The notes: a model not told the origin generated them from the letters alone. Shown: positions 1 to 13,800, counted from the stretch's first letter. The stretch is DNA of 64,000 nt from Tubiluchus corallicola (GCA_030141605.1 JAQGDQ010000246.1:62001-126000); one strand, 5' to 3'. Program-made: numbers and translations.

Positions 1-294
1 ATACTTTTTGACAGTTGCATAATTGCATTTTGTTTCATTTTGTTGTTACAAGATTTATTGTGTTGGTTGAAAAAAAAATCCTATACTTAGTCCGAGTTTT
101 ATCGAAGTCATTTTACATTTTTATGCAAATTTTTAATGTCAATCGTGGTTCTGAAATTGTGTAACTCTTTTTCTAGTTTCGAGTTTTGTAGGACTGTTGC
201 AGGCTTGCAGTGCTGTTTCTAGATTTGTTCAAATTCAGTCGATTTGCTGTCTCTGGGTTAATCTTTTCACTTTTTGTATTTGTTATCATTGCAG
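1..294 (+). other. Intron of the plus-strand AT-hook-like gene (inferred)
   Basis: T-rich, non-coding sequence ending in the acceptor at 292-294. No exon recognised. Confidence 0.4.
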
Positions 295-319
295 GGGTAG
301 AGGTCGGCCAAAGAAGTAA
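295..319 (+). CDS. Last coding exon of a plus-strand gene, AT-hook-like C-terminus
   Basis: A good 3' splice site (T-rich tract then TTGCAG) is followed by one base completing a codon and then codons for GRGRPKK and a TAA stop. RGRP flanked by basic residues is the core of an AT-hook, the minor-groove DNA-binding motif of chromatin proteins. Only this end of the gene is in the window, so the product is unknown. The frame rests on the motif: the phase with two leading bases would read VEVGQRSNT then stop. The gene converges on the large minus-strand gene. Confidence 0.5.
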
Positions 320-1010
320 CACATAAAAAAACTTAGTCAGGAATCAGGAATTAACGAATACTGTACTGATTGTGGTGTGGAAAGGAAGAAAGTACTGCAG
401 GCATGTTTAAAGTTGTGAATGTATTTGTGAAAGTTGTGAATGTTTTTACTGTAGCAGCCTGTACTCAGAGTTGCATTAATCGTGTAACTTCCTTCAAGAA
501 GTATTTTTCTGACAAGCAGAAAATTAAACATAGTGGCTGCCAAAGTTGACCAATACTAAATTTGATCATTATTTGGAATATCCTGTTCCTTGCTGTTGCC
601 CAGTTCAACACACTTACTGCTCTTTTCAGTTCAATCTAGTTACTGCTCCTTTTGAATCCTTTTAAAAATGAGAGAGCTTTTGTTTCTTGCATGGAAACAC
701 AAACTTCTCATCCTTTTAGTAAATTTGAAAAGGAGTCTGTTGTTTAATGTAATGTCTAATTTGTTTAAAAAAAAACCGATGCTAAAAATTGTGATTGTGA
801 ACCAATCAGTATTGGATAACAGACCTTGATGAGAACATGCTAGCTCTTACTGGTTTCTTGTTTTCCATGAAAATCACATAAGCCAAGCCTTTGCACCACC
901 ATTGAGTGATTACTGTTTAACACTGTGAAGGATTTTATGTTTGTGTAATATGCATTATTCACACCTGGGTTTTCTAGTATTATTTACAATAAATTATTGC
1001 TTTACTCTAA
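320..1010 (+). other. 3' UTR of the plus-strand gene (inferred)
   Basis: No conserved coding sequence follows the TAA at 317-319. The first canonical AATAAA on this strand is at 988-993, so a 3' UTR of about 690 bases is inferred. Confidence 0.45.
988..993 (+). terminator. Polyadenylation signal AATAAA
   Basis: Canonical hexamer 669 bases after the stop of the AT-hook-like exon. A TTG/T-rich stretch follows it. Confidence 0.45.
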
Positions 1011-1741
1011 TGATTACGTGAATTTCAACTTCCTGTTTGCAGCTTTATCCATTAAAGAAAAGCCTAACAATGCTTTAGTAACACGTTACAAAAATAGTAA
1101 AATTTTGTCACAACAATTTTGTACAGCATCAACAAATATGTCTAATGATTAGCTGCCATTAATGAGATTCATGCTAAACTAACTTGCATCATTGGTAGTC
1201 AAAAAATGCCATAAATTAGCAGCCTAAAACTACTACCCTGATTTAAAAATCTTAGAATCTGTAAAAAAATATATGAAAGAAAAACATTGCAAAATTCCCT
1301 TTAAAAGGATACCAAAATAAAAATAGGTACAATTAATAAAAATGTTTCATATTAAAAGGAAGGCTGTGGAAATAAGTGACTGATCACATAAGAAGCACTT
1401 TAGCTTGTTGCCATTATATGGTATAAGCTAACTTCCTGTAGTGTTAGTAAATTATTCTTCTCCAACTTGAACGTACATTTGCAAAACAATTTGGTACAAT
1501 TTAGTTTTCTATCAAAATTTACAAATACGAGAGCCTTGTTTATGCAGTCCTACTATTCTGTGTTCTAAGTTTTCAATTTTTCCGCCCAGCAGAATGACTA
1601 ACATTATTATTATACTGAATCATAGCAAAAACATTGTTCTTATACAAATTTTAAAATACAAAAGTGTTCACTTAGATATTACTAAAAATGAAATATGTCG
1701 AAAAATCATAAAGAAAAGTAGCTACCCTCTTTGAAAGAATG
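1010..1741 (-). other. 3' UTR of gene B (inferred)
   Basis: This lies downstream of the gene B stop and before the convergent plus-strand poly(A) site. I see no canonical AATAAA or ATTAAA on the minus strand here. The variant CATAAA occurs at 1539-1544. The two convergent transcripts may end very close together or overlap. Confidence 0.35.
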
Positions 1742-1837
1742 CTATGGCTGCACTTTAGTCTCTGTGCTGTACATATTTGGATATGGTGGTTCGCTGCTAG
1801 TAATGGGAACTGATTTTTTCTTCTTCCTTCTCTGCAT
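1742..1837 (-). CDS. Exon B59: cytoplasmic tail and stop
   Basis: Encodes [13 protein letters not shown]…, a basic stop-transfer cluster, and then [16 protein letters not shown] followed by TAG. YPNM fits both a YxxM (SH2 of PI3K) and a YxxPhi (AP-2 sorting) motif. It places the whole inhibitor array outside the cell as a type I protein. Confidence 0.82.
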   Translation of the reverse strand: MQRRKKKKSVPITSSEPPYPNMYSTETKVQP

Positions 1838-4800
1838 CTGAAAAAACACAAACATGACTATGACAATGCTAATGTACAATACTAGCAACTTGGATTGATT
1901 TTATTGAAATCCAATTGATAAGTCACTTGCAACAACTTTTTACAGATCGTTATCATTAAAAATGACAAATCGTTAATCATGTGCAAAGGTTAATAGCTTT
2001 GCATCATAGGCAGTTTGTATACCTTTTTATAATCGAACTATTTTGAACAAATGTGTACTGGAAAGAAATAACTTAGATGTGTAAAATTTATTAGTTAACA
2101 TTAAGTATGAATGTGTAGAACAAGTGCAGTTAGCAATAACAATAATAGCATTGTTGGGTCACCAACTTACCTCCTAAAGTGATGACGACATTTATTAGCT
2201 ACAAAACAATTTTAATAAGCTTACCACACAACATATAACCACTAGGGCTATAAGAATAAGGCCCACGACAGACAACACAACAGCTAATACAACTGTCCGA
2301 ATAAATCGTTTTCGTTCTGATGTCTGTTGAAGGCGACGTGCCGAACTCTCCGAGCTTTCTCGGAAGTAGGAAAATGTTGCAGTGTCTGCCATCATGGTCT
2401 TGTCATCCATGGTTATGACAACGGCTTTTTCTGAAAACTATCAAGAAAAAAATAGAACTATTGTGTGTCAACAATTTTGGCATAAACTGAAAAAAATGAA
2501 ACAAGATCAAACACGAGTGATAAAGTACCACATAACAGAACCAGAATGAACTATTTATAGAGGAAATGATCTGGGAATGCCCTTTTCAGATGTAAACACT
2601 ACGTCTCATGGGCAGAAAAAATGTGACAAGATTGTTCAAAAAAGCTAATGCAACACACGTGGAATACCAGTTCTGCACTAATGTGTATGTTTAAAAACAA
2701 AATCCCACCATCTAATTTTGTTATGCAATCATGCTGGAAATTCATTGTAAAACTTGTAATTTGACACTTGATTTTCCACCAAGTCCCACTACACTGACCC
2801 AATGTTGTGTTGTAGTTACCTCATTAATAAACATGGTGATTCTTATTTATTAGTTTTGCAACTATTATCATAATTGTATACCGTTGTTTCCATGAAATCT
2901 GTGGCATCCGTGCCATTATTTCCACGAACAATTGCATCAACCTTTATACTGCCAGGATAAATCTGAAATATCAAACAAATACAATAGGTCTAATTCATTC
3001 AACCTACACTGTCCCTACATTCAGTGTTCAGTTAACTGAGTTACACCTTTTATAAACTTGAGGCAGAAGGTTTACGAATTCATCTGCTATACCAGTCCCT
3101 AATGCTAAGTGAAAGTTTTGGGTATTCACTTTGTGGAATACTCTTCACACACTCCATGAAATGAACTGATTATAACTATTTGAGTAGGTCTAACAGTTTA
3201 CTTTGATGCTTCTTCTTGTGTTGTATGATGGTAAACTATGCAAATGCATCAGCTGTCCAGATTTAAGTTAACTACTTGAAGTACCAGAATTAGTCATGTA
3301 TAAAAAATAAGTAGAAAGTGTTACAATATTGCAATAAGGTTGTATATCCTTAAATAACGCAAACATGGCCAACCTTTTATATAGAAGCAGGATGGAACTG
3401 CACTGCTACACATGGAATCTACCATGAAGTTGAAGGCTTGGAACAAAAATGGGATACTCGCAATAAGCTCAGCCTTCCCTTCGAGTCATTGTCAATTTGT
3501 ATATCGCAAACTTACCTCTATTGATTGTATATCTTTACGTGAAATCTTGTAATCTCTCTCTAACACAGATATAACTAATCTGAAAACAAGCATGGCCACA
3601 TTAATTTTAATGCTGCACTAGACAATTAGTATAAATAAATGAATTAACAAGGCCAGAAAGTGTATACGTAGGAAAGTACAAAGCTTGGAAAGTCTATCTC
3701 AGATCCACAAAACAGATGCACTTAGCTAAGGCAAATATAGTTTATCCACATAACAAATGGTAAATAGACAAGCATTTTTTCACATACTAACATTGTAATT
3801 TAAAGTAAGTAAAACGAGCAACAAGATGTTTTAGTTGTAATCTTCCTTTTAATTGTAATACTCTATATACATTATTAACTCTAGTAACACAAAAATACCA
3901 GTTTTTGTGTGGCCCATTTATGTCATCATGCTCGTGAATGAAAAATGAAATACTCACTCCAAAAATTCATTTCTCATTCTCTGAATAGCTGCAAATTCCA
4001 CTGGAAAGGTCAATACTATGTGAGCTTCAGTAACTAATGTCTCTCCTAAGAAAATTAATAGTTTAAGAGCATCTTAAGATTGCATTCTAACATTAAATTA
4101 TTTATATAAAATATTCAGATAGAAAACAAGAATATAGAGTTTTGTTACTGTTCCTTCTATCTTCTTAATTTAGACAAAAATAGTTAAAAAAAATTTCAAT
4201 CAGCATTTCTTCACTTTGATAGTGACAAGTGCTTTAAATATGAGCTCATTTTCTTGACCTCTTTTGGATTCACATGATTATAAGTTATTACGCAAAACTG
4301 GACTGAAGCAATTTTCAAAAAAACACAGTGGAGTAATAATGCAGCGAAAAACTGCATTTTGCAAATGAAATAGAGATAAAATAATTTAGCAATTATTATT
4401 ACATTGCTGAGAAAAACTAAACTGAAATGTGGTAAATTTTTTTGACAAGTAAATAAATAGTACTGACTTTCGGGCTTGCTGCAGTGAGGTGTCTGTTTAA
4501 ACTAAAACTGAGGTGCCCTAATGTTTTTGAGCACAACTTGAAATTATGACATTTTTTGAACAAACTAACTAGTAAAGACTATAAAGCTTACTACAGTTAG
4601 GTGTCTGTCCATTAACTCGTGTATCGTCAATCTCTGTGCCAAGAGAATCGACACACCAGCATTGAGGTCGTTGACACTGTACGGGATTGTAGTTGCCAAA
4701 TTCATCACACGTAGGAACAAAGGCATCTAATCTCTTTGCTAACCGCTCCCTTATGCACTTAGGAGCCACTAAATAAAAGAATACTTTTATGAGAACTCCA

Positions 4801-7800
4801 AGTTTACTGAAGACAGTGACATCTTTAGCTGAATTTATTGTAAAAAGGATAACCATAAGGAAAAATATGTTAACACTGTTTGCATTTATTTACATTTTTG
4901 ACAGTCGACAGCTTTTCCAAATTCATCTTTGTATTCAGCTTCACATTTGCAGACGTCAACAGTGCAGGTAGCATTTGGATTGAATGGACACGCATTATCC
5001 ACACAGAGACTGTTAGCGTTACACCGAGAAGCTCCAACACACTTTGGCGGCTTCACAGTAACTAAAAAAAGTCATAAACATATTTAACAAAACGATGACC
5101 GTTATTTAGAAATTCTCACATAAAGTTCCCAACACTATGTATTAAAGTGCAACTAATCCTTATTAGAAAAGTTGCACCAGTTTTTATTTGGCATTGTAAT
5201 AATTCTGACCAAAATTCCACAAATAAAGCCTAGTTTTCAGTTTGTCAACATAGAATTTTCATAGCAAGTGCAACCAGCAAAACTGCTTTGCAAATACACA
5301 AGCAAGCAAGTTGACAGAAACTTATATGCTCAGTTGTGCACACTACATTTAAATAATAAAAAGTAACATTTCTGAGTGTATTAAAAAACTATATTATTGA
5401 GAAAACTTGAGTTTGATTAGGAATTTAAATAATTAACACAAACTGAAAGCTTGGCGACTTTTAACAACCAGACTTTTGCAAATTTCACAACAAAATACAA
5501 TGGTAGCACCAAACTTTAGCGTCTCACAAAACTGCTATGTTAGCCACAATAAACACCTGCTGCAGGCAGCATAAGACAAGTGTTAATAAGTAAAAATTCC
5601 CAACAAATTTTACAAAGATGGGTTTTAATCAAACAAATGTGTTATTGATGTATTTGTCATTTAAATACCACTAACTTTAGGTGCAATCATCACATGAAAT
5701 AAGAACACAACAATTCTCCATGTTATCACATTTTTAAAGCAACCAATGATTATAAATATGGGTCTGAGCACTTTACTTAAAGAGATATGAACATATATCA
5801 TTTTATTAGTTTAAGCATTTGCAAACTGTCATCATCTAATAAGCAAACAATGTATGAAAAAGCAAGTCGATTACATTTCTGCCACGTACCTTCACATTTA
5901 GCCAAGCATTCAGCTTTTGTAAAGAAGTTATTTCTGTTTCCTCCACAGCCTTTGTAGGTAAATGACTCACATTCTTCAGAATTAACGTTGAAGCGCCACC
6001 TCTTAAAATTTGAAGTGCACGTTCCTTCGTGTTTTGGTAACTTGCAAGTTAATTTTTCTGTAAAAATAGCCAACAAATGAAACATTAATCTGACATACTG
6101 AGGTTACGCTAGTTATTACCTTAAGCCATTGGCCTGATATTTGAGAAGGCGATAGAAGGTCTCTTAAAGTGTATATTTGAGTTTGGTCAGTAAAAAAGTT
6201 TATACTTTTTTTTAAGTTTTAAGTTTATTAGTGTTTTTATGACCTCGGCTGGATAATAACTGACATTAACATAGACAAAACTTTGGGTTTTGTTCACTTC
6301 CCTTCTATTTCTTTCCTATAGCTTTTTTATTATGGATATACATAGAAGTGTCTCAAGTACCAAATAGCTTGTTTGGGGCAAATAAGTGGAATAAAGTAAA
6401 CTACTGATCACACAGTTTTCACCACAAAATTATGTTAATCACCATAGGTACAACAAACATTGTCCATAGCTAAATTAAAGCTAACATCTATCGGGAAAGT
6501 TAAAAGCTAATCGATATTCCACCAAACACTACTATTCTAGCTCACCTTGGCATCTGAGATTACAGGCTTCTCTAGTAGCAAAGTTGTTAGGGTTTCCACC
6601 ACAACCACCGTAAGTGAACTTTTGACAGGTGTCAGTTTCAGGATTGAAGAACCACTTCTGCATATTGCCTTTGCAAGGTCCCATGGCTGGTTTCATCTGA
6701 CAAACGTCACGTTGGAGCGTTTCTTAAAAATGCACAAAAATGAACATTATATAGTGTGTGCAATTATCATTTTTTTATGCTAACTAGCATTTTAAATTGT
6801 ACAGAAAAAAACTTGGCCAATACAAAAAAAATGAAAAAGTTTTATTCCATGCTGTTTACTCAATGTTCAATGACTCCAATTTCAATTACATACTGACTAC
6901 ATGGAACTCCATTTTTATGCAATGTACTTTTACTAAATTTTATTATTATTCTAAAAAAAACTGCATATCTTGCTTGCCCCTGATTTGACATGTAGGTCTA
7001 TTTTTAACTATACACCAATTCCAAAAAAAGTTTTAGTATCTTGCTTTGCCTTGAAATGGCTCACTTTTGACAATAAATTTTCTTTTTTGCATTTTAAATC
7101 AAGTCAATACTTTATTCATTATTCTATAACTATAGACAGAATTAAACTTCAAAACAGTAGTATGAAAAACATAATTAGGAAACACAATTAGTCAATCTAT
7201 GTAAATGAAATTGGAACAAAATAAAATTAAAAATTTGAAAAAAATCTACTTTTCTTACCAAAACTATATTAATCAATTAGCACTATTTAGATAAATATCT
7301 TATTAATTTTGCATATATTAACAGTCGTAATTTGTCTGACCCATTTTTCATGAGCAGACTTACTCACTGTAATGTCTGGTGCACATTAAATAATTACAGA
7401 GAATTAGCTTAAATCTCCACTCTGAATTAAAATTTGATTACAATTTGAAAAATCACTTTGTGTTGTGAGATTTACAAAATCTTAAACATACCATTACAAG
7501 TGTCCTGGCAAACCTTTAAAGTCAAGAAGTTGTTCTGATTGCCAGAACAGCCACCATATGTAAACAGATCACAACCCATTGTTTCACTGTTAAAGTACCA
7601 TCGCTGGAAATTTGCTTTGCATGGGCCAGTAACTGGTGATAAACTGCAAGTTTCTTAAAGCAGAAATATACCAATATTAATTTATGCTTCACAAATGATC
7701 TGCTTGCAGTTCAATTAGATTTGCATTAAATTAAGTTAGAAGATATTTTACATTTGGCCAGTGTCAGTACAGATTAACATTTAAATGGGTTCAGTGCAAA

Positions 7801-10800
7801 ATTTCATAGTGGGGCACAGTACAAAACTTTGAATATTAAAAATAACTATAAACTGTTTTTTGTTTAGGGTGAGATTTCAAAGCCTGATATGAAGCCAAGT
7901 CACTCTTGTTACTTGAAAAACATTCTAGGTGTATTACTAGGCATATTCCCATTACTTAGGTAAATTTCATCTGGAGCATTTCAGACTATGTGGGGGCCAG
8001 TTGTAAGTGAATTGTCTGTGAAACAGATTAATTCAGAGGCAGGCCTTACCAGCAGACGGGCAGTGTTCAACACATTTTGCACGAGTGATGAAATTGTTGC
8101 TGTTGCCTTCACAACCACTGAAACGGAATGGTTCACACTTGTTTGTTTGAAGATTAAAGAACCACCGCTGTATATTTTTGTCACAGGAACCTTTTTTGAC
8201 AGGCATAACACATGGGTTCTCTGGAGGAGCCCTAGGGGGAGCCGCTGCTATCACTTCTGGCACTTCTTCAATCTCATCAAATGCTACTGCAAATATTTGG
8301 ATGTGATTAAACACAAACAGTCGTCATTAAACAGTACATTAAAATACATTATAGCAGTCTAATAAGTACATTTTTCTAAGGTAACATGTGTGAAGCAATA
8401 AGAGGAACAGACTGCATAGTTATGATGAAGATTGAAAATTCATGCATTATTATTGTGGATAAGACGATAACAATAAAATTTGAAAATTTAACTGTACATG
8501 AGAGTAAGAAAACAATATAATTACATTATGACAAAGAAAATAGCTCAATGTCAACTATGTATGCATAACAGATTTGGGTGAGCAAACACCACCAAACCTC
8601 GAATTTGAGTCTAATCGAATGTTTGGCTTTCGAACTCGAATTGAGTAAAATTTCAGAATTCCGAATTGGAGCCAAATTAAAAATTTTCGAATGAATTTCA
8701 AATCAGTAATGAAAATAACAACATGCACAAAAAAGCTCAATTTATTTCTGAGATGACAAAATTAAGACCGTGCAAGTAACATGGCTGCATTTGTGTAGCT
8801 AAAATAAAGAATTACAGTAAAAATAGTTTGAAGCACTAAGCAAACAGATAATTCTACTTTTGCTTATTGCTTTAAGTGACATGTTTAAGATTAGTTGCTG
8901 TTTTCCCCCATCTTTAATTGTATGTTTATTGCACATCTTACAAGTTTCCTCTGATGATTTATTAAATTCAACGGATAACAAATAAGTACTTGCTTCTACA
9001 GGCTATGATAACAACACGAATATCTAAATTACCATAATTTATTATAATTACTATAATTAATACAAAACAGACCACAGAGCGCAGGCAATATTCAATGCTG
9101 ACCAAGTTGACAATCTCGCTACTTATCTTTGACTTACAGCAGCTTGCAAAGATTGTGCATTTTGCTTTTGTTGTACGGCAAAAGGTAGTAATAATTTGTT
9201 AAAAAAATGTGCAAAAATGGCAGCTAAATTGTTCTGATGGCAGGACAGTTCAAACATTATAATGATAAAGAAGCGAAAGTAATTGGGCAGTTAAATTATT
9301 CGAATTCATAATATGAGATTGGAATCGAATTTGAAAGAAAAAACTCGTTTGAATCGAACTCGAACAGTTGATGCTCACTCTTAATGAAAGTGAATTTGAA
9401 CATCATAATGCCCAGTTTTTAATGAATGGATGTCAATGAGTGCTGAATACCGATAGCAGCAGTCTGGCCAAAATGTAAAAAAATACTATGGTACACAATA
9501 TCTCATGAAGCATTAAGCAGATAACTAAATTTTATGTCTACTAATAGCAGCTAAATACTATACTGTATGCTGCAGCTCATCCTTGGCCAAATGGTATGAG
9601 CATGAATCATGGAATAACAGTAAAATATAAGTTAATAATACGTGGTCCAATAATCGAGAATTTTGTTACCTCTAGTTTCTGGCGTAACTATGCTTATTGT
9701 CAGTGTTGTTTCTTCAGGCAGTTCAGGAGTACTAGTTGTAGTTTCCAATACAGCTAACAAGTAAAAAAAGTTACATTATTACTAAAATTATATAATTAAA
9801 TAGTACTGTGTGGCTGGCACAAGAAATTACCTATGCTTTTGGATAACGCTCTGTATTATAACAAATGTATTACCATTAACTGCTAGAACAGTAACAAAGA
9901 AAGATCAGAATGCTTATACGGTACCAGCCGTAAATGCAAGCTGCATATTCATAAATTCACTGGACATGGAAAGTGTTAAGCCACGGCTTGGCAGCCTATT
10001 CTCCTTAGTAATATTAAAAATGCATGTGAATATACCACTGGGATTGCAAAGCTCGTAACAATCTCTTTCAGTTACAAAGTTGTTGTTGCTGCCACCACAG
10101 TTTCCGTAATCAAACGGCTCACAAGTTTGTGTTTTTGCATTGTAGTGCCAAGCAGGAGCAGCTGGTAGACGGCATTGGGTCGGCAGTGGCTGCTTGCAAG
10201 TATCCATGTTTAGGACATCTATACAAAAGTGTGCAGAAAAAATTGATAAACATTTATACGTAAAAACATAAAGAATACAAATTAACTTGCTAATTAAATA
10301 ATACTAATTAAGTAATTAAAAAATACTAATTAAGTAAGTAGTTATCACTTGCTGTCTTGCCTTTTTCGTTTCCCCATGTATGGGTTTACTTAAAAAAGAC
10401 AATCTTACCAGCCTTATAGTGATAAGTATCATGTCTATAAAAGGTATTCTTACATTCAATGAACAGTTTTAAGATTTCAAATTTGAAAACCTTACAAGGT
10501 AACACATTAAAATTTCTAGTTTTACAAATACCCACCTCCGCATCTTCGATAACAAGCCAGTTCACTGGAGAACTTGTTGTCAGATCCTGGACAAGCACCA
10601 TAGTTAAACAACTCACATCGTTCTGTTGCATGGTCATAGTGCCAAGCTGGCTGAGCGGGTCGTCGACATTGAACTGGCAAAGGCTGTTCACATAGAGTGA
10701 ATTCAGTGACAGGAACAAAGCCTGTAGGAAAATGCATCAAAATAAATACAACAAATGTCACTCATCAACTCACCTCAGCTTGAATAAGAAGACTGAAAGT

Positions 10801-13800
10801 TCTCAGTGAATAAATAAACAAAGCAAAACAATTAACGAATGCCCGGATACTGAATCAATTGATAAATTGATAGAATAAGTGAAGGACGAATCAGTGGATG
10901 GATGGGATGAACGAATTGATGGACTGACTCAGATGGATAGGTAGACAAAGGCACGAATGGACAAAACGTATGTATGGATAAATTAACAGATGAATAAATT
11001 AACAAATAGATGAGCAACTAAGTAATCTACTAACTGGTTTTTCTTCATTTTAGGAACTCGACATGTATAAATAGAAGCTTCAAGTTTATCGAAAGATGTG
11101 TGTATTGCTCAATTCTGTTTCTTCACTTACGTATCGCTTTACAGAACAAGCTAAAATTTTCATTGAGCAAGACATACCTATACACTTTTGCTGGCATTCC
11201 GTTATTGTCTCAAAGTTGTTGGCGTTGCCACCACAACCACCGTAAACAAATTCTTCACATCGTGATGTTTCAGAATTATAAAAAAACCTAGGAAAGTTTC
11301 CTCTGCATCGACCAGTAAGTGCTGGAAGCTGACAGACGTCAACAGGAGAGATAGTTGGAGTTGTTGTTCTTGTTGTCATGGTAGTCGCTGGAGTGGTTGT
11401 GATCATAGTCGTTGTTTGTGTGGTTGTTCCAGTAACAGCAATGATGATAGGTGGAATTTCTAATGGGCAGCAGACAGATGGTGCGTCTGCAAGGTCCGTG
11501 TTGCAGTGATATCCTTCGGGACAAGTGTCTGGATTATTTGAACAATAGATATTCTTTCGAGGATTCTCTGGATCTAGTAATGGAGGCCCATGACGACATG
11601 GATTCAGAGGCTGTATTGCTGCAATGTAGAAGAAGCAGATTAAAACTGACTTTAAATAAGTGCCATCAAATTATAGAACACAATTTTCATTTTTGAAAGA
11701 CATGCCATACTTACAAAAACAAATAAAAAACTCACAATAAAAACTTAAAGAAGATAATATTCTTTACTTTTGGATTTTATTTATGATAATTCCAATTTCT
11801 GTCATTAGGAATTATTATACATACATGATTCTAATACTGGTTCCACACAAACTTTATCAACTGCACATGCTCCAGGTGCCTCACAACACATCATACCAGA
11901 TCCACAGTCTGCATCGCCGGTACATCCAGATTCTGGCTGCTCAAAGTTTGGTGGACAGAAGTACAGTAAAGTCAAATCCGGGCAGACCAACTTCTCAGCT
12001 TCCACTGGACAGCAAACTGATGGAGCATCTGCAAGGTCTGTATTGCAATGATATCCAATTGGGCATGTATCTGGATTTCTAGAGCAGTAAACATTCCTTC
12101 TAGGATTCTCAGGATCTAACAGTGGAGGTCCATGACGACATGGATTCAGTGGCTGTATAGCTGAAATTAAAAAAACAGATTTAAGAAAACGACTATCAAA
12201 GTATATTAACTGTTATGCTACTGTCAATAAAACACAAGTTAATTAACCGGTTTCACAATGCAGAACCTGTAAAACACAAACTGTAAATGAGAATAATAAC
12301 AATGACCATGATCACCTTCAAGTATTTGATAAGTGGCAATAAAACGTGACAAGCTACTTGAGCTTCAATAAATTGATTTTCTTATTCTTGGCAACCATAC
12401 TTACATGATTCTAATACTGGTTCGACACACACTTTATCAATGGAACATGCCCCAGGTGCCTCACAACACATCATACCAACTCTACAGTTTGTATCAGCTG
12501 TACAACCAGATCCTGGCTGCTCAAAGTTTGGAGGACAGAAATACAGTAAGGTCAAATCTGGACAGACTAACTTATCAGATTCTATTGGACAGCAGACTGA
12601 TGGAGCATCTGCAAGGTCTGTATTACACTGGTATCCATCAGGGCAGGTATCTGGATTTCTAGAGCAGTATACATTCCTTCTAGGATTCTCAGGATCTAAT
12701 AATGGAGGTCCATGACGACATGGATTCAGGGGCTGTATAGCTGTAATTTCAAAAAAGATTTTAGAAGCATGAATTCTTAATCAAAATATAGTAATTGTTA
12801 ACAACTGAAAAGCTAGTTGTTAGTAGCAGCTGAGTGCCCACAGAACATAAATATTTAATTTACATTAATACACATTTTCCTGCACAGATTTACCTGAATA
12901 ATACTTAAAATAGAAATAGAAAAATGATTATGATATAACTAAATGGCAGTAAATACTTGTTAAGTGGAAACAATTAGAAAACATTTCATTATGCTAAATG
13001 TATTGAAATTATGATTATTCTTTTTGCCAACCATACATACATGATTCCAATACTGGGTCGACACAAACTTTATCAACGGAACATGCTCCTGGTGCCTCAC
13101 AACACATCATACCAGAACTACAGTCTGGATTGCCAGTGCATCCAGATCCGGGCTGCTCAAAGTTTGGAGGACAAAAGTACAGCAGAGTCAAATCTGGACA
13201 GATTAATTTATCAGCTTCTACTGGACAGCAAACTGATGGAGCATCTGCAAGGTCTGAATTACAATGGTATCCATCAGGGCAGGTATCTGGATCAGTAGAA
13301 CAGTAAACATTCCTTCTAGGATTCTCTGCATCTAACAGTGGAGGCCCATGACGACATGGATTCAGTGGCTGTATGGCTGAAAATAAAAAAAACAGATTTA
13401 AAGAGCGTGAATTCTAATAAAAAATATAATAGTTCTTATGTCATTGTCAGCAAAAATAAAAAGCTAGCTAGTTAGTATCAACTGTGGAACCCAGAGAACA
13501 TTTATGTCATTTATTTTAATTTACACTTTTCAACACAGATTTACCTGCATAATACTTTGAATAAGAATAATGGTGATAACTATGACTTGAGTGAGTGGCA
13601 GCAGGGTAGAAAACTGGTACGCTCCTACATGAACTTTCAAAATAAGGTTTTTATTTTTGTTAACCGTACTTACATGATTCTAATACTGGTTCTACACAAA
13701 CTTTATCAACTGCACATGCCCCTGGTGCTTCACAACATGTCATACCAAATCTACAGTCTGCATCACCAACACATCCAGATCCTGGCTGCTCAAAGTTTGG

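Larger units (their letters stand above)
1838..8049 (-). other. Introns of the 3' part of gene B (B49-B59)
   Basis: The introns between these exons are 330-830 bases, AT-rich, and show no other coding sequence or RNA gene that I can recognise. A short Tg1-like relic lies at about 4,477-4,503. If the alternative donor at 2,170 were used, B58 would run into an early stop. Confidence 0.4.

Noticed and set aside
2171-2198. A possible 28-base microexon between B58 and B59 (TTTTGTAG … GAG/GTAAGT)
   Set aside because: The intron before it would be only 26 bases and including it shifts the tail into an early stop. The direct B58-B59 junction gives a normal TM and basic tail.
5890-10721. Kunitz domains as venom toxins
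   Set aside because: They are internal modules of a large membrane-anchored protein, not small secreted single-domain products; a toxin role has no support here.
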